From Metallyticus violacea (lineage: Eukaryota; Arthropoda; Insecta; Mantodea; Metallyticidae): 64,000 bases of DNA. The stretch is taken from contig CM060846.1 of NCBI GenBank assembly GCA_030762175.1, forward strand, positions 237,706,512-237,770,511, written 5' to 3'. The notes beneath the pieces are model-generated. The model was not told where the DNA came from and ran no database searches. It saw only the letters and a list, made by a program, of their open reading frames with translations. The number at the start of each line of letters is the position of its first letter. The stretch's first letter is position 1. The position numbers and the translations under genes were made by a program. Positions 44,995 through 56,834 of this stretch are shown piece by piece.

Positions 44995-45841
44995 TGGCAA
45001 ACAGGTATATTTGCTAATATGCAATTCCTATGCTATTCAGTACGCATTTCTGATTTTCATCATGATGTATGTTTTACCTTCTATTTCCACCGTTACGCAG
45101 TTCCATCTTTCGCCACATAGCTTATTTCCAGTAATCAGGTAGATAGCTGTGTGACGTCATATGACTTTACGCTAAACTTGTAAGTTGTCTTGGTGCTATT
45201 TTACAGGTTCAGACTTGCTTTCCCCAGTAACTCACTTACAGAATTTTTTTGTTAATTCAAGGTTTCACCGCCTGGGTGTTTTCCACCAGTCACTTGATTT
45301 TCCGTGCCATTCTTTACTGCTTAAACACATTCCTTTTCCTCAGTAGCTGGTACCCATTCGTATTCAGTGTATCTCTAAGTCACCTTTATTATAGTAAGTC
45401 AATTTTATTTTCATTTTTAAGTTAAATTGTCACCGCTATCGCCACAATTTAATATTCTTTGTTTACACATTTATATTAGCAGTGAATATATTTTTCCAGC
45501 GTAATAACCTATTTTCCCCCACCATCAGATTATGTATATATCTTAGTTCCAATTTAACCACCATTAAATCAATGGTAAAGTATACTTTTGTTTACGCATA
45601 ACAACTATATTGACAATATTAAAATAATTGAATTTTTTTTATATTCTAAAGCAAATTAGCAACTATTTACACAGTTTTGCATTTTACTAACAGCGTAACA
45701 GCTTTAAATTTTATAAATGCATATGATTATTTTTTGCAATTTTACAATTTTAAAATACATTGCAATTTAAGCTATTTTGAAACATAATGTAGATTAAAAT
45801 TATTTAAAAATGTTAGAATTTGGCCCACAGCATGATCACTA

Positions 45842-45870
45842 TTTTTTTTTTTTTTTTTTTTTTTTTTTTA
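45842..45870 (+). repeat. Poly(T) tract
   Basis: A run of nearly 30 T residues. It could be the A-tail of an unrecognised minus-strand retroposon, but nothing adjoining supports that. Confidence 0.9.
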
Positions 45871-45926
45871 TTTTTCAGTGTTAACATTTGAAAAATCATT
45901 TTTAATTTCAATGTTAATTTACCGCA

Positions 45927-46520
45927 CAATTTACCTTAATGCAACTAATTTTTAGTTGCAGTTTTGACATCACGTCTATCCATACTCACATTTATTTCTT
46001 TGTATAGTCACCAAGTGCTTTACCGCCACGGGTGGCTGAGGTCGTTAAGGCGCGGACTCATGAGCGGGAGGTTTGGGGTTCGAATCTCACAAGGGCCGTC
46101 CTCCCTGACTGGGTTTTTTTTTCCAGGTTTTCCTCAGTCCCCATAACTGGCAAATGCCGGGGAGGTACCTTAAACTTAGGCCTGGAACGCTTCCTTAAAA
46201 ATATCCTTTCTCAATTTGTAATTTCATCACATATATCATAAGTGTCACCGCCTGTGGTACCTCAGTAGTAAAAACGGGCGTTAAACACTATTAAAAAAAA
46301 CCCAAGTGCTTTCGCCATAACCTCTCCACTGCGCAATTATCTTAATCCAACTTATTTTTAGTTTCTACCTTTGTCAATACGCCTTCCCCAATCCCCGCAC
46401 ATTTTCTGTTCATAATTTTGCCACCAAGTGCTTATCCCACCACCCCACCTTACAATTTACCTTAATGTAACTCACTTTAGTAATTTTGTCACCAAGTCTT
46501 TTCCCCACCACCATTGCTAT
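45927..46520. repeat. Three tandem units of about 117 bp, one split by a SINE
   Basis: Unit starts (CAATTTACCTTAATG and variants) are at 45927, 46334 and 46453. The last two are 119 bases apart. The first two are 407 apart, and removing the 291-base SINE insertion with its duplicated target leaves 116. Units share AACT.ATTTTTAGTT and GTCACCAAGTGCTT-like ends. Divergence is moderate. Confidence 0.7.
46022..46301 (+). mobile_element. SINE-1 copy 5, full length, 11-bp TSD
   Basis: A complete SINE-1 flanked by exact CCAAGTGCTTT duplications (46011-46021 and 46302-46312). Box A (TGGCTGAGGTCGTTAAGGCG) and box B (GGGTTCGAATCTC) are well preserved. It sits in the first unit of a tandem repeat. Confidence 0.95.
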
Positions 46521-46999
46521 TCAAATTCCCACTACTGGCATTTTAGTTCCATTTTTAATTCGTATTAATGTTTCTAATCACTGTATTTAACGTGTATATA
46601 TGTGTAATTCCCACAACCATGCATATATTCATTAAAAATGGATTGTTCTTGACCAATAGGATTAGCAATAATCCTGCCACTAGATGGAACTAAAGCCACT
46701 GGCGGAAGATTTTAATTCCTAATCCAGGGGGCATTTTCGAAATATGTTTTCGTACAATTTTTACGACATCCAAAGAAGGCATCTCTGATATTTACTGGTT
46801 CAGGATAAGGAAATGATTTAACAAATTCTGCTAGTGCCCCGTCAGTCTTGATATATGTACGTTCATCTTGCAATATGTAACCCTTTCTTTTTTCATATTA
46901 AGCACGTACTTAGAGGACACCTTATCATTGTGCCATTGTTCAAAGGTCCTGTGTGCCTCTATAGTTACGCCATTCGGACAGTAATATTTTTGATCCGGC

Positions 47000-49900
47000 A
47001 CAGGACCAACATACTTTCGGTTTCCTTAGTGTTAAATAAACAAGGAAAGTAACCTTTTCAATTGTGTAATTGCAAGGTTTTTGAATATCGTGATATTGGC
47101 ATAGGAATGAAGTTGAATGAGTCTTGAAATGACACACTGCCACAATGCATCCTGTAAATTTTACTCCCATTCATGATGAGCTCCGGTGCCAATTTAGGTT
47201 GCCCACCATGTACTTTAACAAAAATCGTCGGTATAGTAACTTAAGGGACACTGGAGTGAATTTTCAAAGTTCCTTATTTTTGTGTAGATTTTTCTGAAAG
47301 TTTTACTGTGATTGCGGCTCTAAATGCTGCGTTTCATTCGAAATTCGAACAATGGCAGAGTTAAACGCAGATAAATTTTCGGATACTACCTTGAGTTCAG
47401 TCAATCAGCACACTTATAGATATCCTGTGGATGAAGACAACCCGTATACTTTGCCGCAGCACATTCATAAAAAGAGTGCAAATGAACGAAGCGGCAACAC
47501 TACCCCAGTTCTCGCTTTCCATTGGCTACTTCTCATGACTCTTCCAGCCACTATAATACTGTCCAGACTTATATGATTTATTCTCCATTTGGACACCTTA
47601 GGGAGGTTGATGGTTTATTCAATGTTAAAACATGGTAGTATTTCTAGAGTTTACGATTAAAGCCACTGATTTAATTTCCAGCTGTGGGTTTTGTATAGTG
47701 GATGTGATTGTTGAGAAAAAACCATTAAATTGAAACTTGTTTATTCACTTATACATTAACAATAATATACTAACAATACAGCTGATATATTTTTCATTTT
47801 ACACACATATTTAAGGGTATAAGAAGAAATTGGCTAAACCTCAGATGTTAATATGATACAACATTTATACACTCCTTATTAGATAATTTTGAGAAAGCAG
47901 TATGTGGTACATTTTCTAAAATTAGATATCCTTATAGTGTTAAATCTAACGTCTGGTAAAATATACACTAATGGTATAATGAGAACTATGTTTAAATGAG
48001 AAAAGAAAATACATGTTTAGTTATCAATATTTTTGGTAAAAGTACTATTATTGCTCTCACTAAATGATAAATGTCTAGAATTTTAAATATTTTTCGAAAT
48101 TGTTAGATGCTTGAGCAACAATGAGCATTAACGTTACAGGAGCAGGTTTCTTAATAATGGAAACATAACCTATCCTATATTTCAAACTATATGCCATGCC
48201 AATATTTAGGAAGTAATTCAGCAAAACAGGGTAAAGTGAATCTTAATATATTGTCTCTGAATGTAAAACTTTCTTCCATTGTAGAAGTTAATTTAACAGT
48301 TTAAATATGGGTGGTGAGCTATGTATCCCACCAGAAATGACTGCACAGTTAGCTGCTTGCTTGCCTAAGATATGGTAGATTTTAATAAGTGATAAACATT
48401 GAAATAAAATTTCTTGCTAAATTCAAACTGAAAGAATTTTCGCCTTAGTATATATTGTAAGGTGATATAAGTTGAAGAAATCTTTTGTGATTCCAAGTGT
48501 AATTTTGAAAGGTTTACCACTAAAGTTAAGTTTAGTCCTTAATAAGAGGTTACCAAACTTTGCATATATTATGTTAACAAATTAGAATGAACTAAATTCC
48601 TTGTGACACAAAATACTCCCTTATGGATAATAGTAAATGAAGTGTGGAACCACATAGTATCAGGTCAGATAACATCAATAGTTTTAGTTACTCCAGTTAA
48701 TCTTACCATTAGGTTGAAATTCAAGCAATGAGTCAGAGTTAGTGTATGTAAATAGAGAAAACTCTTTGAAATGATTATAGGTCTCCATACTTTTATCCTA
48801 TTTCTTTAATGCGTAGCCACTAATAATGTTGATTACTTAAATATGGGTGAGATTTTTATACTTTATGCATAATTATGAGTTCAGCAAATATTTAACATTG
48901 TGCATATTGAGAAAAGATAAGTTTGTTGTGTTCCGATTACATGGCCGCTATTTATCGCACTTTTTCGTCGGCTACCATGCTAATTGCTCCATATAGGGAT
49001 GACTAGACCGCTTACATTGCTTTGATTGACTATTGTTTACTCTAGCAGGCCCTCTTTTAATGTTCTATCTTTATATTCGTCATAGATATTTTTATAGCAT
49101 TAACCAAAAAAATAAACCATGGGCGGAAATAGAGCCTAACACTGGCTTATATTACGACAATAGAATACTATTATTGGTTCCTAGTGGTTTCAAAACATTG
49201 TGATATGCTGCATATACCTAATCTGGCTTACTTATATTTACAGCATCGACACAGATAGTCTGGCTTACTCATGAAAAACAAAATCATGAATACTTTCGAC
49301 GATATCAAACGCACACTGCCAAAGAAAGATCTGGCCCAAATGCGTAGGGATGTGCGACTCACCTTAAGTATTTTTGCATGCAAACATTATCTAGCCAGAT
49401 AACAAGCCAAAGGTCAGAGTGAGAAGAAGAGTTTACTAGAATCACTGTCCCTCTAACTAGCCTCCCCCCATCGTAAGTATGAAAGCAGACGTTTTACATG
49501 ATAATATCGCAGTTGACAATAAAGCGAAAGCATAACATCGAAGGAAGAATTTAGCGCATCGAGACACTTTCCGTTTCACACCCCTAGAATGCTGGTGACT
49601 GAGATAAGATTCCTTGTCTGTTGTAGAACTGCTCGCAAAAGATTTCTTCGCGCTTGTATTGTGCCGAGAACAACGATTAAAAAGTTAATGTTCAGCTGAT
49701 CGTGTAATATTTTGCTACATGTATTGTGAGTAGGCATCAATATTTCTAAGCACTAAAACCAGAAAGAAACGTCATGAAGTTATGTTGGTACCAGACTGTA
49801 GAGAACAGGTGAAGTCACGAGCTACAAATCACCTCTTCTCATTAAACCGTTACTCCTCAGTTCTTGTATGCCTGCCGCTTGGTGGGTAATAGCTTGTGTT

Positions 49901-51330
49901 CTTGCTTTGTTAGAATCAATGTAATTGTTTGAGTGTACCTAACTTGACTTTTAGTGTTTAAGCATTCCAATGCTTAATTATGAGCAATTCTGGTAAGATG
50001 TGTTCTTAGATGAGAAGGTGATTGCAAACAGCAGCTATAGTCCAGTTCACAGTATTTCGTCCAAAGGCAACGCAGCGACCGTGTGTCTGTAGTCTTGTGC
50101 TTCACATTGATGGTCATATGAACGATCCTCAGTATACCACAATCCTGGAATGCTGTCCAGTGTTCTCATGCTGCAACCGGAAAACATAATAACATGTCAG
50201 CATCACCGCTCTGCAGTACGCGCGTCTCACCGTGCACCGGTGATTTCACTAACATTTGATGATGTCGAGAAGGTTCCATGGGTGCATAATGATCCGAATT
50301 TGAAACGAATTGGAGGCGTGTGGGTGGTGGTGTAACGTAATATAAAAGAACAACTTCGGAGAAGTGACCTAGAAATAAACAGGAGTGAGTTGTGGGAACT
50401 CGTTTCAGAGGCAACCTCCAGCCGGTACTTACTACGAAGTGATCGAGACACGCGTTGTGTTTCCCTATACATTATTACCATTGGAAATTTAGATCTTTCT
50501 TTCTGGTTTTAATTATATATATTTCAAGTTCGTGTAACTATAAGGTCATGTCGTGACTTTAATATCTACTCCTAATTTTATTTATAGTACAATAAGCTCA
50601 TAAAATTATATTACATACTTACAGTGAATTGTTTTGTAATTTTTGTTTATTTTAAATTTAGAAAGAGGAGCATTTATGTTGGGAAAGGATTTAGATCAAT
50701 TTGTTTTATGTTACATAAATATGCTTAGTCTATTATCCGAATTATATTTAACGAAAGCATAGAAATAAATGTTTTGTACATAACGAATGACAAAGTTTCT
50801 ACTTATCACCCTTTCTTTATAGATTGTAAAGCATTTGGCGTTTTTAGTTAATGACACACGAACACCGATGATAGACATGCCATTTTGCATTATACTTTGG
50901 AAAAGATGTGATCTCTAAACTTTTATTTTTTGGAAAGTAAACAGTTTATTCCTTTCCTTTAGCTTTAAATGAAAGTCTGCCACTTGTAACAAAATTGTAG
51001 GTTAAGTTTCCTGTCCCATCTTACCATGTGATATACCAGGCAAGCTGAGGTATGACGTCACTACACGGCGAGACTGAATGCAGCTCACTTTCATGCATAA
51101 AGGATTCGAGTCAAAGTGGAGATCGCTACGCAAATAGACCATATTTTACTTTCGATAGTGTACAACATGATAAAGTTTACTGCTCAGGGCTGTGCTTAAA
51201 TTGCTGAACTGTTGAATAAATGAACACACATTTTCTCCTAACTTCGTCCTCTTTGTTTATAATTTGATAAACGACAGCAAGCATATATTTTGTGCACCAC
51301 AAGAATTTCATGACATCATGAACGCGTGGC
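47000..51330. other. Intergenic stretch, unassigned
   Basis: I see no recognisable gene. Open frames at 47352-47576 and 50150-50335 are short and lack known motifs. The part from about 49250 to 50480 is richer in CpG than its surroundings and might be an unrecognised element or a non-coding first exon. Confidence 0.45.
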
Positions 51331-51332
51331 TC

Positions 51333-51334
<2 letters not shown>

Positions 51335-51405
<71 letters not shown>

Positions 51406-51413
51406 TTTTTTTT
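51335..51413 (+). repeat. (ATT)n microsatellite
   Basis: A near-pure ATT/TTA run of about 70 bases ending in poly(T). Confidence 0.97.
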
Positions 51414-51846
51414 GCCGCATCAGAGAGGGCGTTCGTCTAAATTTTACTGTTGCATATTTGACCTTCCTCATATAATAACGTCCTTCAACAGCGCTGACAC
51501 GATTTAGCTGAAAATAGCGTTTGCATGTTTATGCACTGCTTACTTGTTTTTAGTGTAGTACAATAAGATTGGTTTCAAATTACATTAACTTGCGAACAGT
51601 GTATTAAAACGAAGCTTATTAATAAGACACTATTCCTTTTCAGCTTATGAGCCCAAATATTCATTCATATTTTAGCATACCTTCTGATAAAGCAATTCTA
51701 GCATTGTAATTAAATGACTAGCATTAGTGTTTGCCTTGGACAAGGTAAAATATTCATTAAAAATAAGAAAAAGATGAAATATAGAGACAACGGCTAAGAG
51801 TTTCTGGAAAACGCGTTCTCTGTCAATTATTGTAGAATTGAATGCA

Positions 51847-51848
<2 letters not shown>

Positions 51849-51914
<66 letters not shown>
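51849..51914 (+). repeat. (CTT)n(ATT)n compound microsatellite
   Basis: CTT repeats switch directly to ATT repeats. The apparent Phe/Leu-rich open frame here is an artefact. Confidence 0.97.
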
Positions 51915-51916
<2 letters not shown>

Positions 51917-52259
51917 AATCATCACCTCACTATTATTGTTGTCATAACCGTTATTTTAAGGGAAGAAATATCTGTGAAATTATATGGGTACGGTTTTATA
52001 AGGCATGTAAGCTCAGCCAATGCGTGCTAGTGATGGCTGCACTGCTGCCAAGTGATGCGTTCAGAGCCAGTAAGGTGGGGAGAAATTAGAGGAAATGAAG
52101 TAACATTCGTCGGATCACGAATAGTCGGAACGTATCTGATGCAGCAAAGCATGTGTTGAATGCTTCTTCATAGCATTATAACTTGTAACACTGCATATTA
52201 ATGGGTTTATTTACTGAAAACAATGGGCCTAATTTTTTGAAAGTGACTTACTGCTCGTT

Positions 52260-52750
52260 ATCCTTCTCATCCATACTTAGTTCGGAATCAGTTTCCTGAA
52301 AATTTATAACTAAATTTTGTACAACGTTATCTCGGGCCACTTCTTCATGGAAATCTTCTCCCTGTAGTTTTTCAGTGTGCATCACGACTAGTCCAGCCTT
52401 GTTTTTTCACTCTGTCAAGTACAGAATGCATAAGCTTTTCAACATTCGCAAGACGAAAAATAGTGTTCTCTTTAGCGACTTCTCCCTTTACCTTAGCTCA
52501 TATTAATTTTATGGGGTTGTGCTGGCTATGATATTAGAGTTAAACGAATAATTGATCTCCTTTTTCCAATGCAATTTGGTACCTTTTTTCCTGAATTTTG
52601 CAATGATTTACTTGTTCTAAAAATTCCACTCTCGTTTCAGAAGGGTTGAATGCTATGTTATTATGTATCAGCCAGTAATGGATGCTTTGTTTTGGGGAAT
52701 TTGTAGAGGGAGGTTTTTCTATGATTTTAGAATGATAAATCATTATCCAC

Positions 52751-52784
<34 letters not shown>

Positions 52785-53392
52785 CTGATGATGACGACTA
52801 ACCCCCTTTTCTAGAAAATTAAAGAAATTGTTAATGAACCAATGTTTGTTTACTTTACCCATGTCTAATCAAGATAATAAAATTGGGGCGCGTATCTATA
52901 AATGCTCTAAGCATGTGCATAGTTTTTACATTTTTTATTCTCGCAGTAACTGTACCACCTCTTTCTAGCAAGAATTTATGCCCATCTCTAGTTTCTTTAA
53001 TGCGAAATCGAAAATTTTCGGTATTATTCCCATGGAAGTGGAAGAATGCTTATAGTAATTGTTTTTCTCTCATAATATGAACCAGCATTTTAATGGTGGA
53101 GTATTCGCCTTTGTCATACATTTCATGTATTATGCGGCGAAGATAATTTTTAAACGTCACCTAAATTGGAAATGCCTATTTACTTTCTGGCAACCTCTCC
53201 TGGAGACCTAAATAAAGTTTCACCAATTTCTTTGGTAGAAGTTTGGCTGTCCTGTTTTATAATGCGCGACATAATATGGACACTTACGTTCCATACTTTG
53301 GCCGTGTGTTCTTGACTTAGTGAAACATTTGTTTTATCACGTACACCACTGGTACCAGATTTTGAAAGTGACATTAACAGTTCACAAAACAC
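52260..53392 (-). pseudogene. IS630/Tc1-like transposase relic
   Basis: This is a minus-strand DDE transposase relic. The N-terminal piece (53392-53180) has a helix-turn-helix followed by FRSPGEVARK, matching the (L/F)RSPGKK link of an insect IS630-like family. A degraded middle (about 53100-52900) has HEMYDKGE.PT.K-like sequence. The C-terminal catalytic part begins at 52743 with KPPSTNSPKQSIHYWLIHNN, then PIKLIWAKVKGEVAKEN (about 52510-52470, cf. DLNPIELIWAxxK with the third acidic residue region). The reading frame is broken several times, and a GAT microsatellite (52751-52793) sits inside. Terminal repeats were not found. Confidence 0.7.
52751..52793 (+). repeat. (GAT)n microsatellite
   Basis: A GAT run of about 43 bases with one CTG interruption, within the IS630-like relic. 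Confidence 0.95.
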
Positions 53393-53399
53393 AGGTGTA

Positions 53400-56005
53400 A
53401 AACATTTTTGTTGTCACAGTTATACAAAGCACTTAAACTTAATTTGCATTGCTCACTTAAGTCTTACCGAACTATCAAACAACGCGTACGTTTCGGACTG
53501 CAGTTAACCGTGTGGAATTAATTAATAAGAGAAATACTTACCGTTCAAAACGACACTTCGTAAGTTTCTAACTGACTACAGCTTACTGAAAAGAAATAAC
53601 ACAAGGGCAATGTTGGAACATATAAACACAAGGAACAGCTTTGTTTATTCCTGGAACGATTACTCGAGAAGTATACGGAGTGGAAACGCATAGTGCTTAA
53701 AAATTTCTTGCCACATATAGATCGGTAAATTAACATGACTTTTCTAGTAGCAATTTTGGGCGCATGAAAAATAAGAAACGCCATTGCTCACGCTTGTGCC
53801 ATGAGGATGCTAACTAGCGAACACTGCACGCCTATGACAGGCCAGTCGCTCAAGCACTGCCTCTAATATCGTACGCCGTATAGTCATAATTTTTGCAGAA
53901 CCTCGTCTTCTGACACATAAATTAAAAGACCGTTGAATTATAATATAGACGAATAATATTCCAAAAAGTTTATTGAACTATTTGTTTCAGTAAGGGGAGG
54001 AAATGCAGAGCCATAATGCCTGAAATTATATAGTATGACCATGGATTTTGTGTTTATAGCACTTAATAATTAAAGGAAAGTTGAAATAAACATGTACTTT
54101 GTATAATAATAGTATTTATTTGCTATTTAAATTTTTTACAGTTTTTGTTTTCCTTCTAGTTTAAAGTAAATGTTTGTAACTATATATTCATATGTATAAT
54201 CATCCTGTAACAGTGTGATTGTCATATGCATAACGAATAATTAACAAAGCGATAAACGTCAGCAATCTATTTGTTTATTGTATCATATTCTCCTTTGCAC
54301 ATAATTAAAAAGAGCCTTTACACACCAGGGTTTCACTTGTATTCAAATAATGTATAACACAACGGAAATGCCCCATTCATTCAACAGACAGTAATGCACT
54401 ATCTATCCCCTTTCGGTCTATATAAAAAGGAATTTTCAGAAAACATGCTATATTTAAAAATATACAGTCACTGAAACTAAACTTAAGAACGATGCTGATT
54501 TATATTTCAAAATAAATCCAGATTACTCTCGCACACAAAACATTATCAAAAGGAAGAAAAATAGTGACAAACAAACAAATAAAATAATAGCGAAAATAAG
54601 AATGCTTAAAACAATAATTTTATATCAGTTTATATCAATGTTAGAATTAGTGTGAATGAAGTTATAGTTTGTCCTTTGATAGATTTTTAAAATATTTTCG
54701 TCTTTTCAATCATCCTTAAATATAAACACATAGTTATCAAGTTTCTTAAAACAATCTAATGTCTTATATATTTAACTACCTAAGGCATTTCAACTCAGGA
54801 ACTTTTAAGCCCTTTGGATTGAATGTGCCCATTATGTCAACAGTATTAAAAAAAAGGAAGAAGAAGAAGAAGGGGAATGAATTGTACTTCCAAGTTTATT
54901 ATCTTTTCTTTTGGTTTATAACATTTTCATCATGGATGAACACTTTATCACAGATGCCTCTTTTATCGATCAATTACATGGTCTTATACAAAACAGGCTT
55001 CCTAGATAGGACTTGTAGAAATGTATGACAAAGTGTTTTGCCATTGTACAACATTCTTTAATGAGCAATAACAACAATCTTTGAGATATATTAAAGCACT
55101 TGCCACAGTTGCAGAAACGAAGCAGCATTAAATGGAATATTTTAATATTCAAGGAACTGATTAAGTTCTCATTGCTTGCTTAAAGTAATATTCCAAGGAA
55201 TGCAACTGTGATAAACGCAACAAGGGTGCATTATTTGGTTGCACGTTCTTTGTGCTGAATCCATCGAAGTAAAATTCACCAAAACTATTTCTTGCAATTA
55301 TTGTTTATCTTTCTTCCAAGTGTGCCATTGTTTATCTAATGTCCTCCATTAGCTGAAACACATGTCATAGTCGCTATTTGCTCATCTTTTTCACCACAGT
55401 TCTTATGTGAATATTTCGAAGTATGTCTAATTCCCAGATTGTTGAGCACTATGAGATGACGAGTGCACTAACTCCGTATAAGCACATTTTGCAGTTGGCA
55501 TGGTTTTTCAAACCCTGAAACAACAGACATATGTTACTGGAATAAAGTTTGTAATTGGTATAATTTAAGCAATTAATTTTTGCCATATACAATTAAGTAA
55601 AGTTACTGAAATTTGAAAATGAAGCTCCATTTTTTTTGTTTTTGTTTCTTTAGATAACATAACACACACACACACACACACAACATACACATAATTAGCA
55701 TATAAAAATATTTTTTTTTTAAATAGGTCAGAAGCAATTGTTGCTCAGTGCATTGCTCAAATATAGGTACGTAATTGGTCGATTGGTGGATGCTCACAGC
55801 TAATCTCAATAATGAGACTTTTTGTACCTTAATTTAGGCCTACTAAGATTCAGAGAGTTAAAAAAAATGCAGTGTTGCTTGCGTAAAAGAAGTTTTTACG
55901 ACTAAAACTTTCAGCAAATTCTACTGCACCATTAAATTAACTTTTGTTTCACGTACAAAATACTCACGGAGAAGCCTTACGGTCTAGAATGTTCTGTTTT
56001 CTTAA
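53400..56005. other. Intergenic AT-rich stretch
   Basis: No gene or transposon protein was recognised. It holds an AC microsatellite at 55662-55682. Short open frames here lack motifs. Confidence 0.5.
55662..55682 (+). repeat. (AC)n microsatellite
   Basis: Ten AC dinucleotides. Confidence 0.95.
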
Positions 56006-56020
56006 CCTTATAGAATCAAT

Positions 56021-56627
56021 TTTATATTAATAGACCAAATACTAACTAAGAATATCAGATTTTAGACGCTCAAAACGTTGTATACCCTGTATTACTATAT
56101 GGGGCCAGACATGGTCAATAACAGAAAAAAACAAAACAACAAAATTCAAATATGCCAAAGAAAAATGCAACGCAAGATCCTGGGAACAACTTTGAAGCAC
56201 AAAATACCTATAGTAATAATAAATCAGTTATCTCAGACAACACACATCGCACAATATCTACCCGAAGCAAATGGCAATGGGGCAGTCACATCGCAGGACA
56301 ATAGATGAACCTACGAGATCTCCATGTGGGACCACCGGATAGGAAAAATGGATACAAGATTGGCCCATAAGAAGATGAACATACCTCTTCAAGGAACATG
56401 CAGGTCCAGATTGGTCAAGAATAACAAGAGGAAAAGAAAAATGGAAATCTCTCGAGAAGCAACTAGTTAGGTGAGAAATGGAGTAACCAAAGAACAAATC
56501 GTCAGAGTGTCTTAAACAGAATACAAACAACTAGCGTGGAATAGCTCACCACGTTAGGGAAAAGCGAACTTTCTGTACTTATTAGGAGGCCTTTGCCCTT
56601 ATGGGACCAATGGGCTATCTTTATCTT
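56021..56627 (+). mobile_element. 5'-truncated LINE, 13-bp TSD
   Basis: This is the 3' end of a LINE flanked by exact TTATAGAATCAAT duplications (56008-56020 and 56628-56640). Coding debris reads VVYPVLLYGARH, then RKMQRKILGTTLKHKI (cf. RAMERxxLGVTLRDRI), then ANGNGAVTSQDNR and, in another frame, WQWGSHIAGQ. It ends in RRPLPLWDQWAIF, a typical terminal peptide of this LINE type. Stops and frameshifts make it non-functional. The duplicated target lies in a locally repeated sequence (93-bp spacing, 56632 and 56725). Confidence 0.88.
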
Positions 56628-56631
56628 TTAT

Positions 56632-56830
56632 AGAATCAATATAACAGCTCTTGGACTATAAAGCGCGCCTTATTTGTAGTGTCGTGTGAAATTTTTAGTG
56701 CTTATTATTAATAAATCTCTGGTGGAATCAACAGAACAGTTTTTGGTACTATGAAGTGCTGGTTTAGTCTGATTTCTAATATCGTGTGGTTGTTTCAGTA
56801 TTTATAAGAAATCCTTGATAAATTCCACGT
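56632..56830. repeat. Diverged 93-bp direct duplication
   Basis: Copies starting at 56632 and 56725 share GAATCAA.A.AACAG.T.TTGG.ACTAT, a TATCGTGTG-like block and AATAAATC/AGAAATC ends. Divergence is substantial. Confidence 0.55.
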
Positions 56831-56834
56831 TATT

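Noticed and set aside
45964..46241. Two + strand open frames near 46 kb
   Set aside because: They run through the tRNA-like head and body of a SINE and are artefacts of it.
47352..47576. Open frame starting MAELNADKFSDTTL with a hydrophobic C-terminus
   Set aside because: The hydrophobic end could be a membrane segment, but 74 codons without similarity, promoter or splice evidence is too weak.
50150..50481. Overlapping frames on both strands in the CpG-richer block
   Set aside because: Mutually overlapping frames without motifs; the composition alone may account for fewer stops.
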